This document shows positions 40,997 to 53,000 of a DNA stretch of 64,000 nucleotides, in pieces. The DNA lies in assembly GCA_011316235.1 (NCBI GenBank), contig QQBE01000005.1, positions 1,059,747-1,123,746 on the forward strand. Reading direction: 5' to 3'. A program made the position numbers and the translations under genes. Numbering within the stretch: the first letter of the stretch is position 1; every line of letters starts with the position of its first letter. The notes below the pieces were generated by a model, which made no database searches, was not told the origin of the DNA, and saw only the letters and a list, made by a program, of their open reading frames with translations. Origin of the DNA: Mycothermus thermophilus. Its lineage: Eukaryota; Ascomycota; Sordariomycetes; Sordariales; Chaetomiaceae.

Positions 40997-43900
40997 ATGG
41001 TCAAACGGAAGCGCGATCCTCTCGAGGGGTTTGACCCCAATAAGTCAGACTCGGAAGACGAGAACTTCGATCCAGCCGAGGAGAGGGTCCCCCGGAGTGC
41101 CAAAAAGACACGCTCGACCAACAAGCGTTCTCGGCCCAAGAGGAGAACCAACCGTTACAGAGGATCCGATATCGACGACGACGAGCTTTCCGATAGCGTT
41201 GAGGAGGATTCGTTCGTTGAGGACGACGACGACGACGAGGACGAAGAGGATGAGGACCTGCCCCTGACGGCCACCGGGAGGAGGATGAGGAAGGCCGCTG
41301 CGAGGCACCCGTCCTACAAAGAAAGCACCGACGACGGTGAAGACGAGGACGTTATCCAAGATTCGGATGCGGTGGGCGACGAAGATCCCGAGGACACTAC
41401 ACCGAAGAAGCCATCGCCCGAGCGACCAAAGAAGATTGTGGTCCTTAAGATGAATTCCCGATCGCAGCGCGCCGCGACGCGCGGAAAGCAGGAGCAGCCC
41501 GCCCCGCCGCCGCCGCCGACCCGTCGCACACGGGCTCGAACCGAGGAGATCGAAGAGCCATTGATGGAGCTGTCGAACTCGGGGAGACACGCCCAGCCGG
41601 CGCGCGACTCGCGCAGCAGAAGCCCCGAAGCCCTCGCTAGGGCCACTCGCACCCGGGGAGCCAAGAGCGTCAAGGCGCCACCGGCACCAATTGAGGAGGC
41701 AACTCAAGAAACCGACCCCAAGGAAGAAGATGTCGATCACCCCATGGGCTCTCCTGACGAACTTGGCCTCACTAAGAACGAGGACGACGAAGGTCAGGCT
41801 GTTGAGGAAGGCGAGGACGCGCCGGGAGAGGAGGATGCCCCCCAGGATGCCGACATGGAAGACCAGCAAGAGGCTCAGCCCAAGGCCCCGGCTGAGGATG
41901 ACGATGACGAGGACGATGCTCCTATCACCAGAAGGACCCGCGCCTCTCGTGCCAAGGGAACTGCGGCTCAGACAACTGAAGAGACGGCGGCCGCCGAAGA
42001 GGAAGAGGAGCAGCCTACCAAGGGCGGACGTCGTCTTCGACGCCGGTCGACTGCTAGGAAGAAGAGCACGCAGGAGCCGAGTAGCGACTTTGAGCCTGGC
42101 GACGACTCCGACGATGGTGACGCTTCTGAGGCAGCTGCATCGAACGATGGTGATGGCGAGTCAACTCCTACGCCTAGAGGGCGTAGCACTCGTGCGCGGA
42201 GTCGCAAGCGCCGTCGTAAGGACGATGACTCTGGCGACGACGAAATCGAGTTGGACAAGGATGAGTTAGCTGAAGAACTGGAGGAGCTTAGGGAGAGCTC
42301 CAGATCTCGCCCTCGCCGCAGCCGTCGTCGGTCACCGTCGATCCAGTATGAGGACCGCACATCCAAGAAGCGCCGCACGAAGCCCGTCGACTATAGCATC
42401 CCTCCGATCGACGCCCTCGCGCTCGAGTTGGATGAGAACGATGACGATGCTGAACCCGCGACCACCCCAGCAAGAAACCGCAGGAACGGAAGGGGCGGCG
42501 CCTCGACCGTTTGGGAGCGGCCACTCAACACAACATACGGTCCATTTGGTGGAGGCGGAGGCCCTGGGGCTCTCCTCGGCGGTCCCTGGGGTACCGGTGC
42601 AACCGGCGGCGTGGACTCGGATAGCAGCGACGATGAGATGGCCCAGAGATCGGGTCTTGTTGGCATGACGCCGACCACGGCGGGTCCGAACGTTGGCCTG
42701 TTCAACCCAGTCGGTGCCGGCTCCGACGGCGTTGGAGTCGCCACGCCGCAGGTTGGGAAAGTCAAGAACGCCAAAGCTTTCGCGGACGCTGATCCCCTTG
42801 GTGTGGATATGACCGTGGACTTCAGCAAGGTCGGTGGTTTGCAGAGCCACATTGACCAGCTCAAGGAAATGGTCCAGCTCCCGCTGCTGTACCCTGAACT
42901 GTTCCAGAAGTTCCACGTCACTCCTCCCCGGGGTGTTCTCTTCCACGGCCCGCCAGGCACGGGTAAAACCTTGCTCGCCAGAGCCCTGGCGAATTCGGTA
43001 GGTGCTGGTGGCCGCAAGATCAGCTTCTACATGCGCAAGGGCGCCGATGCCCTCAGCAAGTGGGTAGGCGAGGCCGAAAAGCAGCTGCGGTTGCTCTTCG
43101 AGGAAGCCCGGAGAACGCAGCCCAGCATCATTTTCTTTGACGAGATCGACGGCCTCGCACCTGTGCGTTCCAGCAAGCAGGAGCAGATCCACGCTAGCAT
43201 CGTCTCAACGCTGCTGGCCTTGATGGATGGCATGGACAATCGCGGCCAAGTCATCGTTATTGGTGCGACAAACCGCCCCGACAACATCGATCCTGCACTC
43301 CGTCGTCCTGGCCGTTTCGACCGCGAGTTTTACTTCCCTCTTCCCGACCTCGAGGCCCGCCGCGCAATCATCGATATCCATACCAAGGATTGGGGTATCT
43401 CGGACGCGTTCAAGGACAGTCTTGCTGAGAACACCAAAGGCTATGGCGGTGCTGATCTGCGGGCTCTCTGCACAGAAGCTGCGCTTAATGCGATCCAGAG
43501 GACATATCCGCAGATTTATAACTCCAAGGAGAAGCTTGTGGTCGACCCAGATAAGATCACTATCCACGCCACCGACTTTATGCTCTCGATCAAGAAGATG
43601 ATCCCATCGTCGGAGCGTTCAACTTCGTCTGGTGCTTCTCCCCTGCCGCGCATAGTGGAGCCGCTTTTGAGGAACCAGTACCAGGCGATTTTGAAGGTCC
43701 TCGATGATATCCTGCCGCGCCCCAAGAAGACAACCGCTCTCGAAGAAGCCATGTACGAGCCGTATGACGACGCCGACCACGGCTTTGGTAGGGAAGCGAT
43801 GCACCAAGAGTTCGAGCGCTGCCGCATCTTCCGCCCTCGGCTTCTCATCTCCGGCGCGCCGGGTATGGGCCAGAATTATCTCGCATCTGCCATCCTGCAC

Positions 43901-46399
43901 CACCTGGAGGGCGTCCATGTCCAGACCTTGGACCTCGCGACCCTCCTCGGCGACGGCAGACCCATGGAGCAGGCCATCGTTAGCCGGTTCACAGAAGTCA
44001 AGCGCCACAAACCTAGCGTCGTCTTCATCCCAAGCATCGACACTTGGTGGGCGAGCGTTACCGAGATGGCTATCACAACTCTCACCACGCTCCTCCGGAG
44101 CATCCCGCCGTCTGATCCTGTTCTTCTTCTTGCGACCGCCGACTGCACTCCCGAGCAGCTGGCACCTGAGATTCTCAAGGAGCTGTTCGGGTTTTCCAAG
44201 AAGAACCGTGCGGTTGTCGAGCGTCCTGACAGGGTACGTAACGATCCTATCATAAGAGTAGGTTTGTCAAAAACTAACAACGCACACCAGGAATGCCGGT
44301 TGGAATTCTTCGAAAACATCATCAGCCACCTCAGGAAGGCTCCCAATGAGTTCCCTGATCCCACGAACCGCAAGAAGAGGGTTCTTGAGGATCTGCCGGT
44401 TGCGCCTCCGCCGCCGCCGCGGCAACTCACCAAGGAGGAGATCCGGGCTCAACGCAAGCAAGATTTGCATCATTTGAACATCCTGAAGACGCGCCTTCAG
44501 CCCATCATGGACCAAATTCATCGGCGGTACCGAAAGTTCAGGCAGCCTGTCATTCCCTTCTCACAGATCGCCTACCTGTTCGAGGAGGCCGACCCCAACT
44601 ATGTGCGGCCTGACATCGACCAGCCGAGACCGTACGAGATTGCTAAGGACAAGGATGGTGTCGAGGGCATTCGGGAGACGGCAACTGGCAAATTCTTCTA
44701 CAATCTTGAGACGACGACCATTGAGGAACGCCTGGCAAACGGCTATTATGCTCGTCCCATTGACTTCTACAACGACATCAACAAGCTGTACCTCGACGCC
44801 AAGAACATTGGTGACCGCGATAGGACTCTCAAGGCCAACGAGCTGCGCACCAATGTGGAAGTTGATGTGCATGACATCAACCTGCAGCTCTCCGCCCAAG
44901 GCATCCGGTTCGAGGAGATCTACCAGCGGCAGATCCAGCGGGCTCGGGAAGCCGAGGAGAAGGCGCGCAAGAAGAAGGCGCTTCAAGCTGTCGTCGATAT
45001 GGTCCAGTCAGATCTGCAGGGTGATGGTGACAGTGACTCTCAAGGGCCGGTTGGCGTTGGACTCCCAATGACGCGAACTACCACCCAGGCCCGGTTCCAG
45101 CCGATCCCCAGCCCCAAGTCTAACGGACACGCGGACACGAGCAGCTCGAACCGCCTGACCAACGGCACCTCGACGTCTCGCATGGACGGCGAGGATGTGC
45201 GGATGAGTGGGACGGACGAAGATACCCAGCCGATTCCAGGCCCGCGACCCGATCTCGTCTCTCCGCAGTGGCCTCAGTTGCCTGGTCGTCCGCCGCTTGG
45301 TGATTCCACGAGGGCCACGGCTGGCACGCAGTTCTCTCAGCGCTCTGCAGTCATGACGGTTCCTCCTGGTGTGTCGCCGTCAGCCATCATCAATGAGGCC
45401 TCAACAACCAAGACATCGGAGCCATCCACCCACAGATCCGGGAACTGGAGTACACAACACACCAACGGGGTGTCGCACAACCCTGATGAGACCACCGAGC
45501 TGCCCGAGACACTGCCTCAATCACACTCGCAGAGCCAGCCGCACAGCGGCCAGTTGCGCCTCAGCCAGAGCCAGTCCAGTTCCAGCGGCAAGGAGTGGCC
45601 GCACTCCCAGGCCGCGGCCATGGCCCAGGGCATCCTCCATCCGCCTCCGGGCATGGGCCTGCCCATGGGTCCGCCAGGAAGTGTCGCCTCTGGTCTGAGG
45701 CGGATCCCCGAAGATAACCCCCCATCAACGCAGCGCTCTCCCCACAAGACCTCGGTCGCCAGTCTCGGAAACCTCCTCAACGACGACGGCCCTGACAGCA
45801 ACCACAGCCACCACGGCACTCAGAACAGCAGTGGTCCCGGCACCCACACGCCGCGTTCGAGCGCCGGCTCAGGCTCTCATCCCTCTGCCGCGGCCGCGGC
45901 CGCAGCTGCCGCCGGAGGAAGCGGCCCCCAAAGCAACAAGAGCCACCACACCCCCGCCTCGCACCTCCACCACTCGGGCACCCCGCTGTCTCAGCAACCC
46001 GTCCTGGATGAGGGCAGCGTCTTCCGCTTCCTGCAGACCCTGGCCGACCACACGTCGGGCTGTAGCGTGGAGCAGCTCGAGCAGATCTACCGCGAGTTGA
46101 TGGACGTGATCTGGCGCACCAGGCACGAGTGGAACCGTATGACGGTGCTCAACACTTTGATCTCGGTGTTCAACGACACAATTGGGGATATCGAGCTCGT
46201 CCAAGGGCCGTTGGTGGATAGCCAGCGCCGGGCGGGTGAGAAGGGCGCCGAGGATGATGCCGGGAGCAGTATTCGGGGTGATAGGGAGGTGCTCGGGAGT
46301 GTCGAGGAGGGGTTGGGATTGGCGAGCCAGGAGCAGGGGCATAGTAGGAGGCAGTCACAGGAGAGTCGGATGAATTCGGATCCTTGGTTGTACGTGTAA
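40997..46399 (+). CDS. YTA7: Bromodomain-containing AAA ATPase (Yta7 / Abo1 / ATAD2 family)
   Basis: Exons 40997-44233 and 44291-46399 give 1781 residues. The 57-nt intron (GTACGT, ACTAAC, ACACCAG) is in frame and stop-free, so the unspliced frame also reads through. The first 500 residues are acidic and basic low-complexity tails. AAA1 has GPPGTGKT (about 651-658), the Walker B-type IIFFDEIDGLAPV (about 710-722) and arginine-finger region RRPGRFDREFYFPLPD. AAA2 has lost the P-loop lysine (SGAPGMGQNY, about 955), as is usual for this family. A divergent bromodomain follows (about 1140-1280, LQPIMDQIHRRYRKFRQPV, NDINKLYLDAKNI), then a long Ser/Gln/His/Pro-rich linker and a helical C-terminal block that includes the EQLEQIYRELMDVIWRTRH segment. 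The protein is a nuclear hexamer that handles histone H3-H4 and controls nucleosome density. Start context GCAGCCATGGTC is strong. Confidence 0.95.
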   Translation: MVKRKRDPLEGFDPNKSDSEDENFDPAEERVPRSAKKTRSTNKRSRPKRRTNRYRGSDIDDDELSDSVEEDSFVEDDDDDEDEEDEDLPLTATGRRMRKAAARHPSYKESTDDGEDEDVIQDSDAVGDEDPEDTTPKKPSPERPKKIVVLKMNSRSQRAATRGKQEQPAPPPPPTRRTRARTEEIEEPLMELSNSGRHAQPARDSRSRSPEALARATRTRGAKSVKAPPAPIEEATQETDPKEEDVDHPMGSPDELGLTKNEDDEGQAVEEGEDAPGEEDAPQDADMEDQQEAQPKAPAEDDDDEDDAPITRRTRASRAKGTAAQTTEETAAAEEEEEQPTKGGRRLRRRSTARKKSTQEPSSDFEPGDDSDDGDASEAAASNDGDGESTPTPRGRSTRARSRKRRRKDDDSGDDEIELDKDELAEELEELRESSRSRPRRSRRRSPSIQYEDRTSKKRRTKPVDYSIPPIDALALELDENDDDAEPATTPARNRRNGRGGASTVWERPLNTTYGPFGGGGGPGALLGGPWGTGATGGVDSDSSDDEMAQRSGLVGMTPTTAGPNVGLFNPVGAGSDGVGVATPQVGKVKNAKAFADADPLGVDMTVDFSKVGGLQSHIDQLKEMVQLPLLYPELFQKFHVTPPRGVLFHGPPGTGKTLLARALANSVGAGGRKISFYMRKGADALSKWVGEAEKQLRLLFEEARRTQPSIIFFDEIDGLAPVRSSKQEQIHASIVSTLLALMDGMDNRGQVIVIGATNRPDNIDPALRRPGRFDREFYFPLPDLEARRAIIDIHTKDWGISDAFKDSLAENTKGYGGADLRALCTEAALNAIQRTYPQIYNSKEKLVVDPDKITIHATDFMLSIKKMIPSSERSTSSGASPLPRIVEPLLRNQYQAILKVLDDILPRPKKTTALEEAMYEPYDDADHGFGREAMHQEFERCRIFRPRLLISGAPGMGQNYLASAILHHLEGVHVQTLDLATLLGDGRPMEQAIVSRFTEVKRHKPSVVFIPSIDTWWASVTEMAITTLTTLLRSIPPSDPVLLLATADCTPEQLAPEILKELFGFSKKNRAVVERPDRVRNDPIIRVGLSKTNNAHQECRLEFFENIISHLRKAPNEFPDPTNRKKRVLEDLPVAPPPPPRQLTKEEIRAQRKQDLHHLNILKTRLQPIMDQIHRRYRKFRQPVIPFSQIAYLFEEADPNYVRPDIDQPRPYEIAKDKDGVEGIRETATGKFFYNLETTTIEERLANGYYARPIDFYNDINKLYLDAKNIGDRDRTLKANELRTNVEVDVHDINLQLSAQGIRFEEIYQRQIQRAREAEEKARKKKALQAVVDMVQSDLQGDGDSDSQGPVGVGLPMTRTTTQARFQPIPSPKSNGHADTSSSNRLTNGTSTSRMDGEDVRMSGTDEDTQPIPGPRPDLVSPQWPQLPGRPPLGDSTRATAGTQFSQRSAVMTVPPGVSPSAIINEASTTKTSEPSTHRSGNWSTQHTNGVSHNPDETTELPETLPQSHSQSQPHSGQLRLSQSQSSSSGKEWPHSQAAAMAQGILHPPPGMGLPMGPPGSVASGLRRIPEDNPPSTQRSPHKTSVASLGNLLNDDGPDSNHSHHGTQNSSGPGTHTPRSSAGSGSHPSAAAAAAAAAGGSGPQSNKSHHTPASHLHHSGTPLSQQPVLDEGSVFRFLQTLADHTSGCSVEQLEQIYRELMDVIWRTRHEWNRMTVLNTLISVFNDTIGDIELVQGPLVDSQRRAGEKGAEDDAGSSIRGDREVLGSVEEGLGLASQEQGHSRRQSQESRMNSDPWLYV

Positions 46400-47074
46400 A
46401 GTTGGACTTTGTTGGGCCGAGGGAGTGTTGTGCGTGTATTGACCCGGTGGATTGGAGAGTGAAGAGGGATGGGAGGAAGATGTTTTGCTGTTGTTTATCG
46501 TTCATGTTATGGGCGTGCTAGCATTGATGAAGTTGTGGTTTCTGTTTCTTGGCGTTTTTCTCCTCTCTCTCCATCTCTGCCTAATTATCAGGGATTCCAA
46601 TTGTGTTTGTTCCTGCTACGTCTGTTTGATGGATGGACGGATACTGGACAGGAGAGCGGGGACGTCAATTCGATTAAGCAAGTCTCATGAGCATTGAAGA
46701 TCTCAGGTAGCTATTTTTGGGAGGCTCTGAATCAAGTTGGTTGCTGGGTATGCACAAAGTTTACATTTCGACTAGTAGAAACTGCTCAGCTAAATATGTG
46801 ACTTCAATCGCCTTCCTCTTGACCTGACCCATAGGTGCCATGAACTGATATAAGTACGAGGTACTCTTACAAAAGCTATTTGGTATGACGTCCTGTGGTA
46901 AGCGTGAAGATGATACTTGAGAGATCGAGTCCAGATGAGCATTGTTTGACAAGTCAAGCAACTCCTCGGTCTGTTGATTATTGCGTGGAAAACTTTTAGA
47001 TCTGTTTCTCTATTAACAAACAGAACAAAACAAAACTATGTACAACAACATCATCATCCACCTCCCACTCTTCC
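46400..47074. other. Convergent intergenic region YTA7 / midasin
   Basis: Two 3' ends converge. The YTA7 side is G+T-rich on the plus strand and the midasin side is A+C-rich (G+T-rich in its own sense). No gene seen. Confidence 0.6.
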
Positions 47075-50000
47075 TCAAGAATTAACCTCAGCAAACCACG
47101 TCCTCAACAACGCCGCCAGCGCACCCGGAAGATCCTCCAAATGGTGGACAATCAAGTAGTACGGGAACGGGAACGTGTCCAGGTAGCGATGGATGACGGG
47201 CACGCCGTCCGGGCCGAAGCGCGCCTCCTTGAGCTCCAAGACGCTGTGCCCTTTGCTCCCGCGGGCGTCGTCCATGACGATAAACACCACCATGACCCTC
47301 TGCTCCATGGCCTCGCGCAGCAGAGGGCGCAGGCGCGCGTGGTCGCGGCTCTGCACGAGGCCGTCGGACAGGATGAGCGCCAATTGCCAGAGATCCTGGG
47401 CACCGGACGAGGCGCTGGCGGCCTGCATGAGGCGGGCGTCGCGGAAGTGGTCGATGGTGGCGCGCAGGAGGCGCACCATGTCGGTGCCGTCTTGCGTGAA
47501 GGTGAAGCGCTGTAGGACGCGCGCGCCGGCGTCGAGCGAGGAGCCCGCGAAGGGCGGGTCCGTCAGCGAGTGCGCGACGAAGACGTCCGTGCCGAAGCCC
47601 AGGACGCCGACTTGCCCCGCCTCGAGCGAGGCGAGGGCGCGGGAGACCATGACGAGGGATTCTAGCGCCAGGCGGCCCGCGGAGGAGGAGGAGGAGGCGT
47701 TGCCGCCGCTACCGTTGTTCTCGGCCATGGATGAGCTGTCGTCGACGCAAAGGAGAATCTGGTAGGCCCGCTTGGATGGGATGGCGCGGCGCATCCAGAT
47801 CTTGTCACGCTTGTAGCTCGATGCGATGTAGGGAATGATCTTCTTGATGTTGAGGCGCTTGCCCGTGCGGAAGGCGCCCGAGAGCTTGGTGGATTGGGTG
47901 GGCGTGAGGATGAGACGGAGCTGCGACGACAGGGACTGCGAGAGAGACTGCGTCTTGTTTTGGAAGTTCGACCACATCTCGAGCGCCTCGGAGTAGTCGC
48001 GGATTGGTCGAGGCTGCTCACCGTCTTCGGTCAGGTGAGTGGCCAGAAGCTGCGTCGATGTCTCTTGAATCTGTTCATCCTCTGCCTGCTGCTCCTCTTC
48101 GATTTTACGAAGCTCGTCCCTGTCGTCCGTCTCGAATGCTCCTTTGCGAGTGGCCACGCCTGAACGGCCCTCTTCGCGGTCGTTCTTGGAAGCATCTTGG
48201 GGCTCTGCTGCCTCGGCGTCGTCCTCCATCTCCACGTCGTCTCCGGCATCTGCTTGCTGGTCGTCTTCAGGAAGGATTTGGTTGTTGCCCTCGTCCATCT
48301 CCGTATCAATGGCCATCGCATCATCCATCGGGCGGGCCTCCTCGTCCGTGGCAGTTCCCAACGCTTGGGTGTCTGCTTCGGCCGTCTCGTCCTGGAGGTG
48401 CTGGAACTCGGCGCGTGCCATGTCTTCGGCAGACTTTTCTGTCTTGTCTTGCTGGTTCTCCGAGGCAGCTTGAATCTCGCGCTGGTTGCGGTACCACCTG
48501 TCGAGTGCATCGCCCAACTTTTTGAACGGTTGTGCGTCTCTTGCATCGGAATCTTCAGGTTGCTCGGAAGGCCCTTGTTCCTGGTCCATGCTGGAAAGGG
48601 CGCCCTGGTTCCCTGGCGCCTTGTCCTCCTCAGCGGCGCTCTTGCTCAAGGCGCCCTGCTCCCGCTGACCGGCTTTGTTCTCTGTTTCGTTGTCTTGCAT
48701 GGCAGCGTCCTCGGTCTGGCCGCCACCGTTTTGGACATCGCTGGGTGCGACATCCTGTTCCGCATTTGCGCTGTCCTCCTGGAGCGGGGGAGGTTTCTTG
48801 TCGTCCTTGTCCTCCTCTTGACCATCTTCGCCCTGCTGCTGTTCCTCTTGCTCGTCTACGTCCATGGCCTCTTCCCGGTCGCCGGCGGCATCGATCTCAT
48901 TTTCCTCCTCAGCCTCATCCTCCGGGATGTTCTCATCCTTTTGATGCTCCTCCTCTCCTCTGCCCTCTTCGTCTTCGTCCCGCGGTGCCTCCTCCAGCTC
49001 TTCCTCAGCTTGCTTCTCCTCAGGCTTCTCCACATCTGACAAATCATCCAAGTCATCATCGTCCTCGCTCCCTTCTTCCCCATCATCGATTTCAATGTCC
49101 ATATCCTCAGGCAGATCCAGCGTCTCGGTCTCCTGGATGTGTTGATCCTGCCGATTGAGCTCCTCCTGCGGCACACCCTCTTCTTCTTGGCCAGCTTCCA
49201 TCTCGGCGTCATCATCCCCCTGCTCCTCTCCGACCTCGTCAGGAGCGGCGTTCGCTTCGTCCTTCTCTCCCTCGGGTTTCGGCTGTTCCTTTTTGTCGCC
49301 CTCAGCAGCGGCGCTCATGTCATCATCCTTCTTCCCCTTCTCATGGTCGCCCATCTGGTCCTTGTCTGCATCATCCTCGCCACTGCCATCCCACATCTTC
49401 TCATCCACCGCCGTCGGGTCAAGGTCGTCAACATCCCCGGCTTGTTCATCCATCTCACCCTCCTCTTCGCCATCCTCGTCCTTATCCTTCTTATCCTCCT
49501 CTTCCTCATCATCCCCCGCAACGCTGCCCATCTCTCCCTCCAGCTCATCCTCGCCCACATCTACCGCATCCTTGTTCTCCTCAATGTCGCCTTGGCCCTT
49601 GTTATTCGGATCCTGCGCAAGCTCCGACAGGTCCTCATCCGGCTTGATGTCCTTGCTGATATCCTCAGCGCCCTCACCGTCACCAAGGCCTGTGCCGCTC
49701 TCCACCTTGCCAGACTCCCCCGAGGTCTCCTCCCCTTCCTCCTTTGGTGAGCAGAAGCCTTGCGACGAGATCTGTACGAACGACGCCGCGAGTTGGTAGC
49801 CGAGCCGGCAGGTTGTGCGGTGGAGGTCGGCGAAGCGGGCGAGGTTCTGCTCGCAGATGAGCGAGTAATGGGAGAGGATCGGGTGAATGAGGCGCAGAAG
49901 CGCGCAGCTGGTGGACAGGGCTTGGTTGGAGACGAGCGGCCGGAGCTGGTGGATCAGGGACTCAACTTCGGCAGTAACCTTCGCGACGCGGAGAGCCTCA

Positions 50001-53000
50001 ATGGACTGTTGGAGGTTGTCGCTGTAGTTGACGAACCATCCCGCGTCGTCGGTGGTTTGAGGCAGGGATTGGACGGCCTTCCGGAAATTTTGCAGCGCCA
50101 CGAGGATCTTGCTCGACAGTGTCATAGTGGCAGCGGCGAAACTGTTGACATCATCATCGCCATCAGCCGCGCCGTTCATGGCCTCTGTCGCTTGGACACT
50201 GGTCCATTGTTGGACCTGTTGCATGACGAACGCAAGATCAGGTCTGGCCTCGACAAACTCCGCAAGGCCAGTCCGAAGCCCGTCGAGTTCTTTCTCCACC
50301 TCAATTTGCAACTTGTCAGCGGCCGGGGAGCTGAAGCCGTCCGGAAGCTGCGGCAGAGCGCGGTAGGCCGCATCGAGCTTCGCAAGCGCTTCCACCCAGC
50401 CGTCAAGTTTGCTCCGGACCTCAGCATGGCCCGCGCCGCCCAGCCTGCCATGAACTTCCACCAAGTGGCCTGCCATCTTGAGGATTGGAACCAACCAGCG
50501 CACCACGCGGGAATGGTTTGTGCCGTGCACCTTGTGCACGATGCACTGCTCTCCTACTGCACCAGAGGACATCGTCCCAACAGACTCGACGACACCTTTC
50601 AGACGGCCGGTCTCCGAGGCAACCCTAGCCAGGAACTGCCGCTGGCGGAACGCGACATGGAGCACGCCCTCAAGGCATCCTACACTCCTGTGGACCACGT
50701 CGCGGCTCAGGTCCTCCGAATGCTCAAGCGTGGCGCGGCGGAACCGCGGAGCCAGGTCGAGCAGCTTGTGGTAGAAGTATTCGATTGCGCGGAGTGAGGT
50801 AGGGTCAATGACGTGTTCGCCGACAACACCCGAGCTGACGAGAACCACGGCCGTGGATTTCTGTTTATCGAGGACGTTTGTGCCCAGGTTGCGGCTGAAA
50901 CCCATGGCGCGGAGGGTCTTGAGGGTCTCGCTGTAGAGCGTGACCTTGCGGGTCTTGAGGTGACGGACGAGTTCCTTGTTTTCGTCGGTGAGGGTGTCGG
51001 GGGTTTCTTTGCGTAGTGAAGAAATGTCGGCGACAAGCTCAGTGATGTAGACGTCCACCGTTCCGGCAGCGTTGACAGCGGTGGCTGGGAGAGAACCATG
51101 TTTAGACATGGCCTTGACGACAGCAGGGCTCGCGAGTCTTGCCCACTGAGGATGGTTCGGGAGATCTGGGAGCATCCTCTCGCACAGCTCGATAGCAACC
51201 TGGTCGACTGGGCTTTCGATGGTCTTTGGTGCCACACCCTCACCCAAGCTCAGGCCGCTGGAGTGGTTCTCATCTGGGAGTCCTTGATCAATGATCGGCT
51301 TGACGGGCTGCTCCAAAACGGCGCGGAACTTGCGCACGAGCTTGAATAGCTTTTGATGTGACCGGCGAGCACTATCCCTCAACGACTCGATGTTCTTGTC
51401 CCTCCACTTGGACATGAGCAAGACGTCTTTCATGTCCCTATCCAGTGGGGCCCTTCCAGTCTTGATGGTGTCTGCGACCTTGCCCTCGTACCGGCTGTAA
51501 AGGGCAACGAAATTCTCCACAGAGTCGCGAACCAGGCCCAGAGCAGGCTCATCCCGAACAAGCAGATCCAACTGGTTCTTGAGCTGCCGGAGAAGACCGA
51601 GGCGCGCGGCGAACTGGCCAACGGTCGCATCCGTGAAGTACGACTCGAGGACACCCAAGAGGTTGACGGTATGGGCTTTCAGATCCATGCCCTGCTGCAA
51701 GATGGCGCACGGTTCCACAATGACGGCTCCGTAGGCGATAAACCACCACGACTTTGCGCTCTCGTGCTGCTTCTTCGTCTCGGCGTCGAACAACCGTGAC
51801 CAGCTCGACAGCTCCAGCCGGCGCCAGTCGCAGATGGTGTCCCTCAGCTTCTCGAACAGGACAGTGGCCTTGTGGACCTTAGTTGCCCAGCCGCCTTCGT
51901 GCCACTCGTAGACATGCGCGTACAACCGTTCGATCGCGGGGAGGAGGCGGGCTAGCGGGTCATCGAGGGCCATCTCTAGCACCCTGTCGCAGGCAAGCAC
52001 CACGTCGGCCAAGGTCTGGTGGTGCGCGATCTCGTCGATGCCTTGCAGTTCGAGGAAGCGAGTCCTGATCGAGCTGACGAGACCAAGAAGCTTGCGAACT
52101 TCGGCGAGATTGGGGTCTACGTAGAAGTTGTAGTCGGAGGTGCTGACGGCGGAATTGAACTCCTTGACGTGTTGGTCGAACACCAAGATCGCCGCGGGAA
52201 GTAGCCGACGATCGAGTTCCAAGTCCGTGCATTTCTCACGAGCAACGCGGCGGGCGACCTGCGTACACAGAGCCTTGATGCTTTCTTGAGCATCGCCGCG
52301 GGTGAGGAAGATCTGCTCGTGTGCCTCAGCCAGCAGGACGGCAAGCTCCCGGCCGCCGCGGACCGGCCTCTTGCTCTTCGGGAGACCGTCCTCGTCGGGG
52401 GTGTAGTCAGGGAAGAGCTGGTTGAACTCTTCTTGGTCGTACTCCTCCTGGTCCTCCAGACTGCCCTTGAACCGGAACAAGCTTGTCTTTGCCTCTTCAA
52501 TCTTGCGGTCCGCCTCCAGCTTCTTGGTCCACTCCTCATGGAAGGCGGCTAACGACTCATGCACCGAGTGACGAAGAGATTCCGGGAGAGCGTCAACGCC
52601 ATCAATGGCAACGACGGACCGGACGAGCGATAGGAATTCAAGCGTGCGAACAGGCAACTCGCTGGTGTCTGCCTGGAAGACAGTGCCGCCGAGGAACGGG
52701 GCGACAGCCGAAAGCGCCCGCCCATGGCTCTCAGCCTCTTCTTCCACCTTTTCACCCACAGCGATGCCCCTGCTGATGGACAGACCCAGCCTCACACAGC
52801 GGAGGAAGCTGACAAGAGGCATCGTCAAGTCTTGATACGCACCGAACCTCGTTGTCAGCCGCGAGATCAGCAAGGCCACGTTTTGCTCAACGAGAGCCAT
52901 TTCCTCCTCAAGAGCAACCTCGCTACCAGACGGCGAGATCACCGAGCGCAGATGAGTAGCCGCAACATCGTTCGCAATTAACGCATTGAGCACGTTGGAG

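Noticed and set aside
48197..49039. 280-codon plus-strand frame that looks like a multi-pass membrane protein
   Set aside because: It is the antisense of the Asp/Glu-rich region of midasin. Glu and Asp codons read backwards become Leu, Val and Ile, which creates false membrane segments.
49760..50797. 345-codon plus-strand frame antisense to midasin
   Set aside because: Shadow of the midasin linker. No domain, and it starts and ends within the sense gene.
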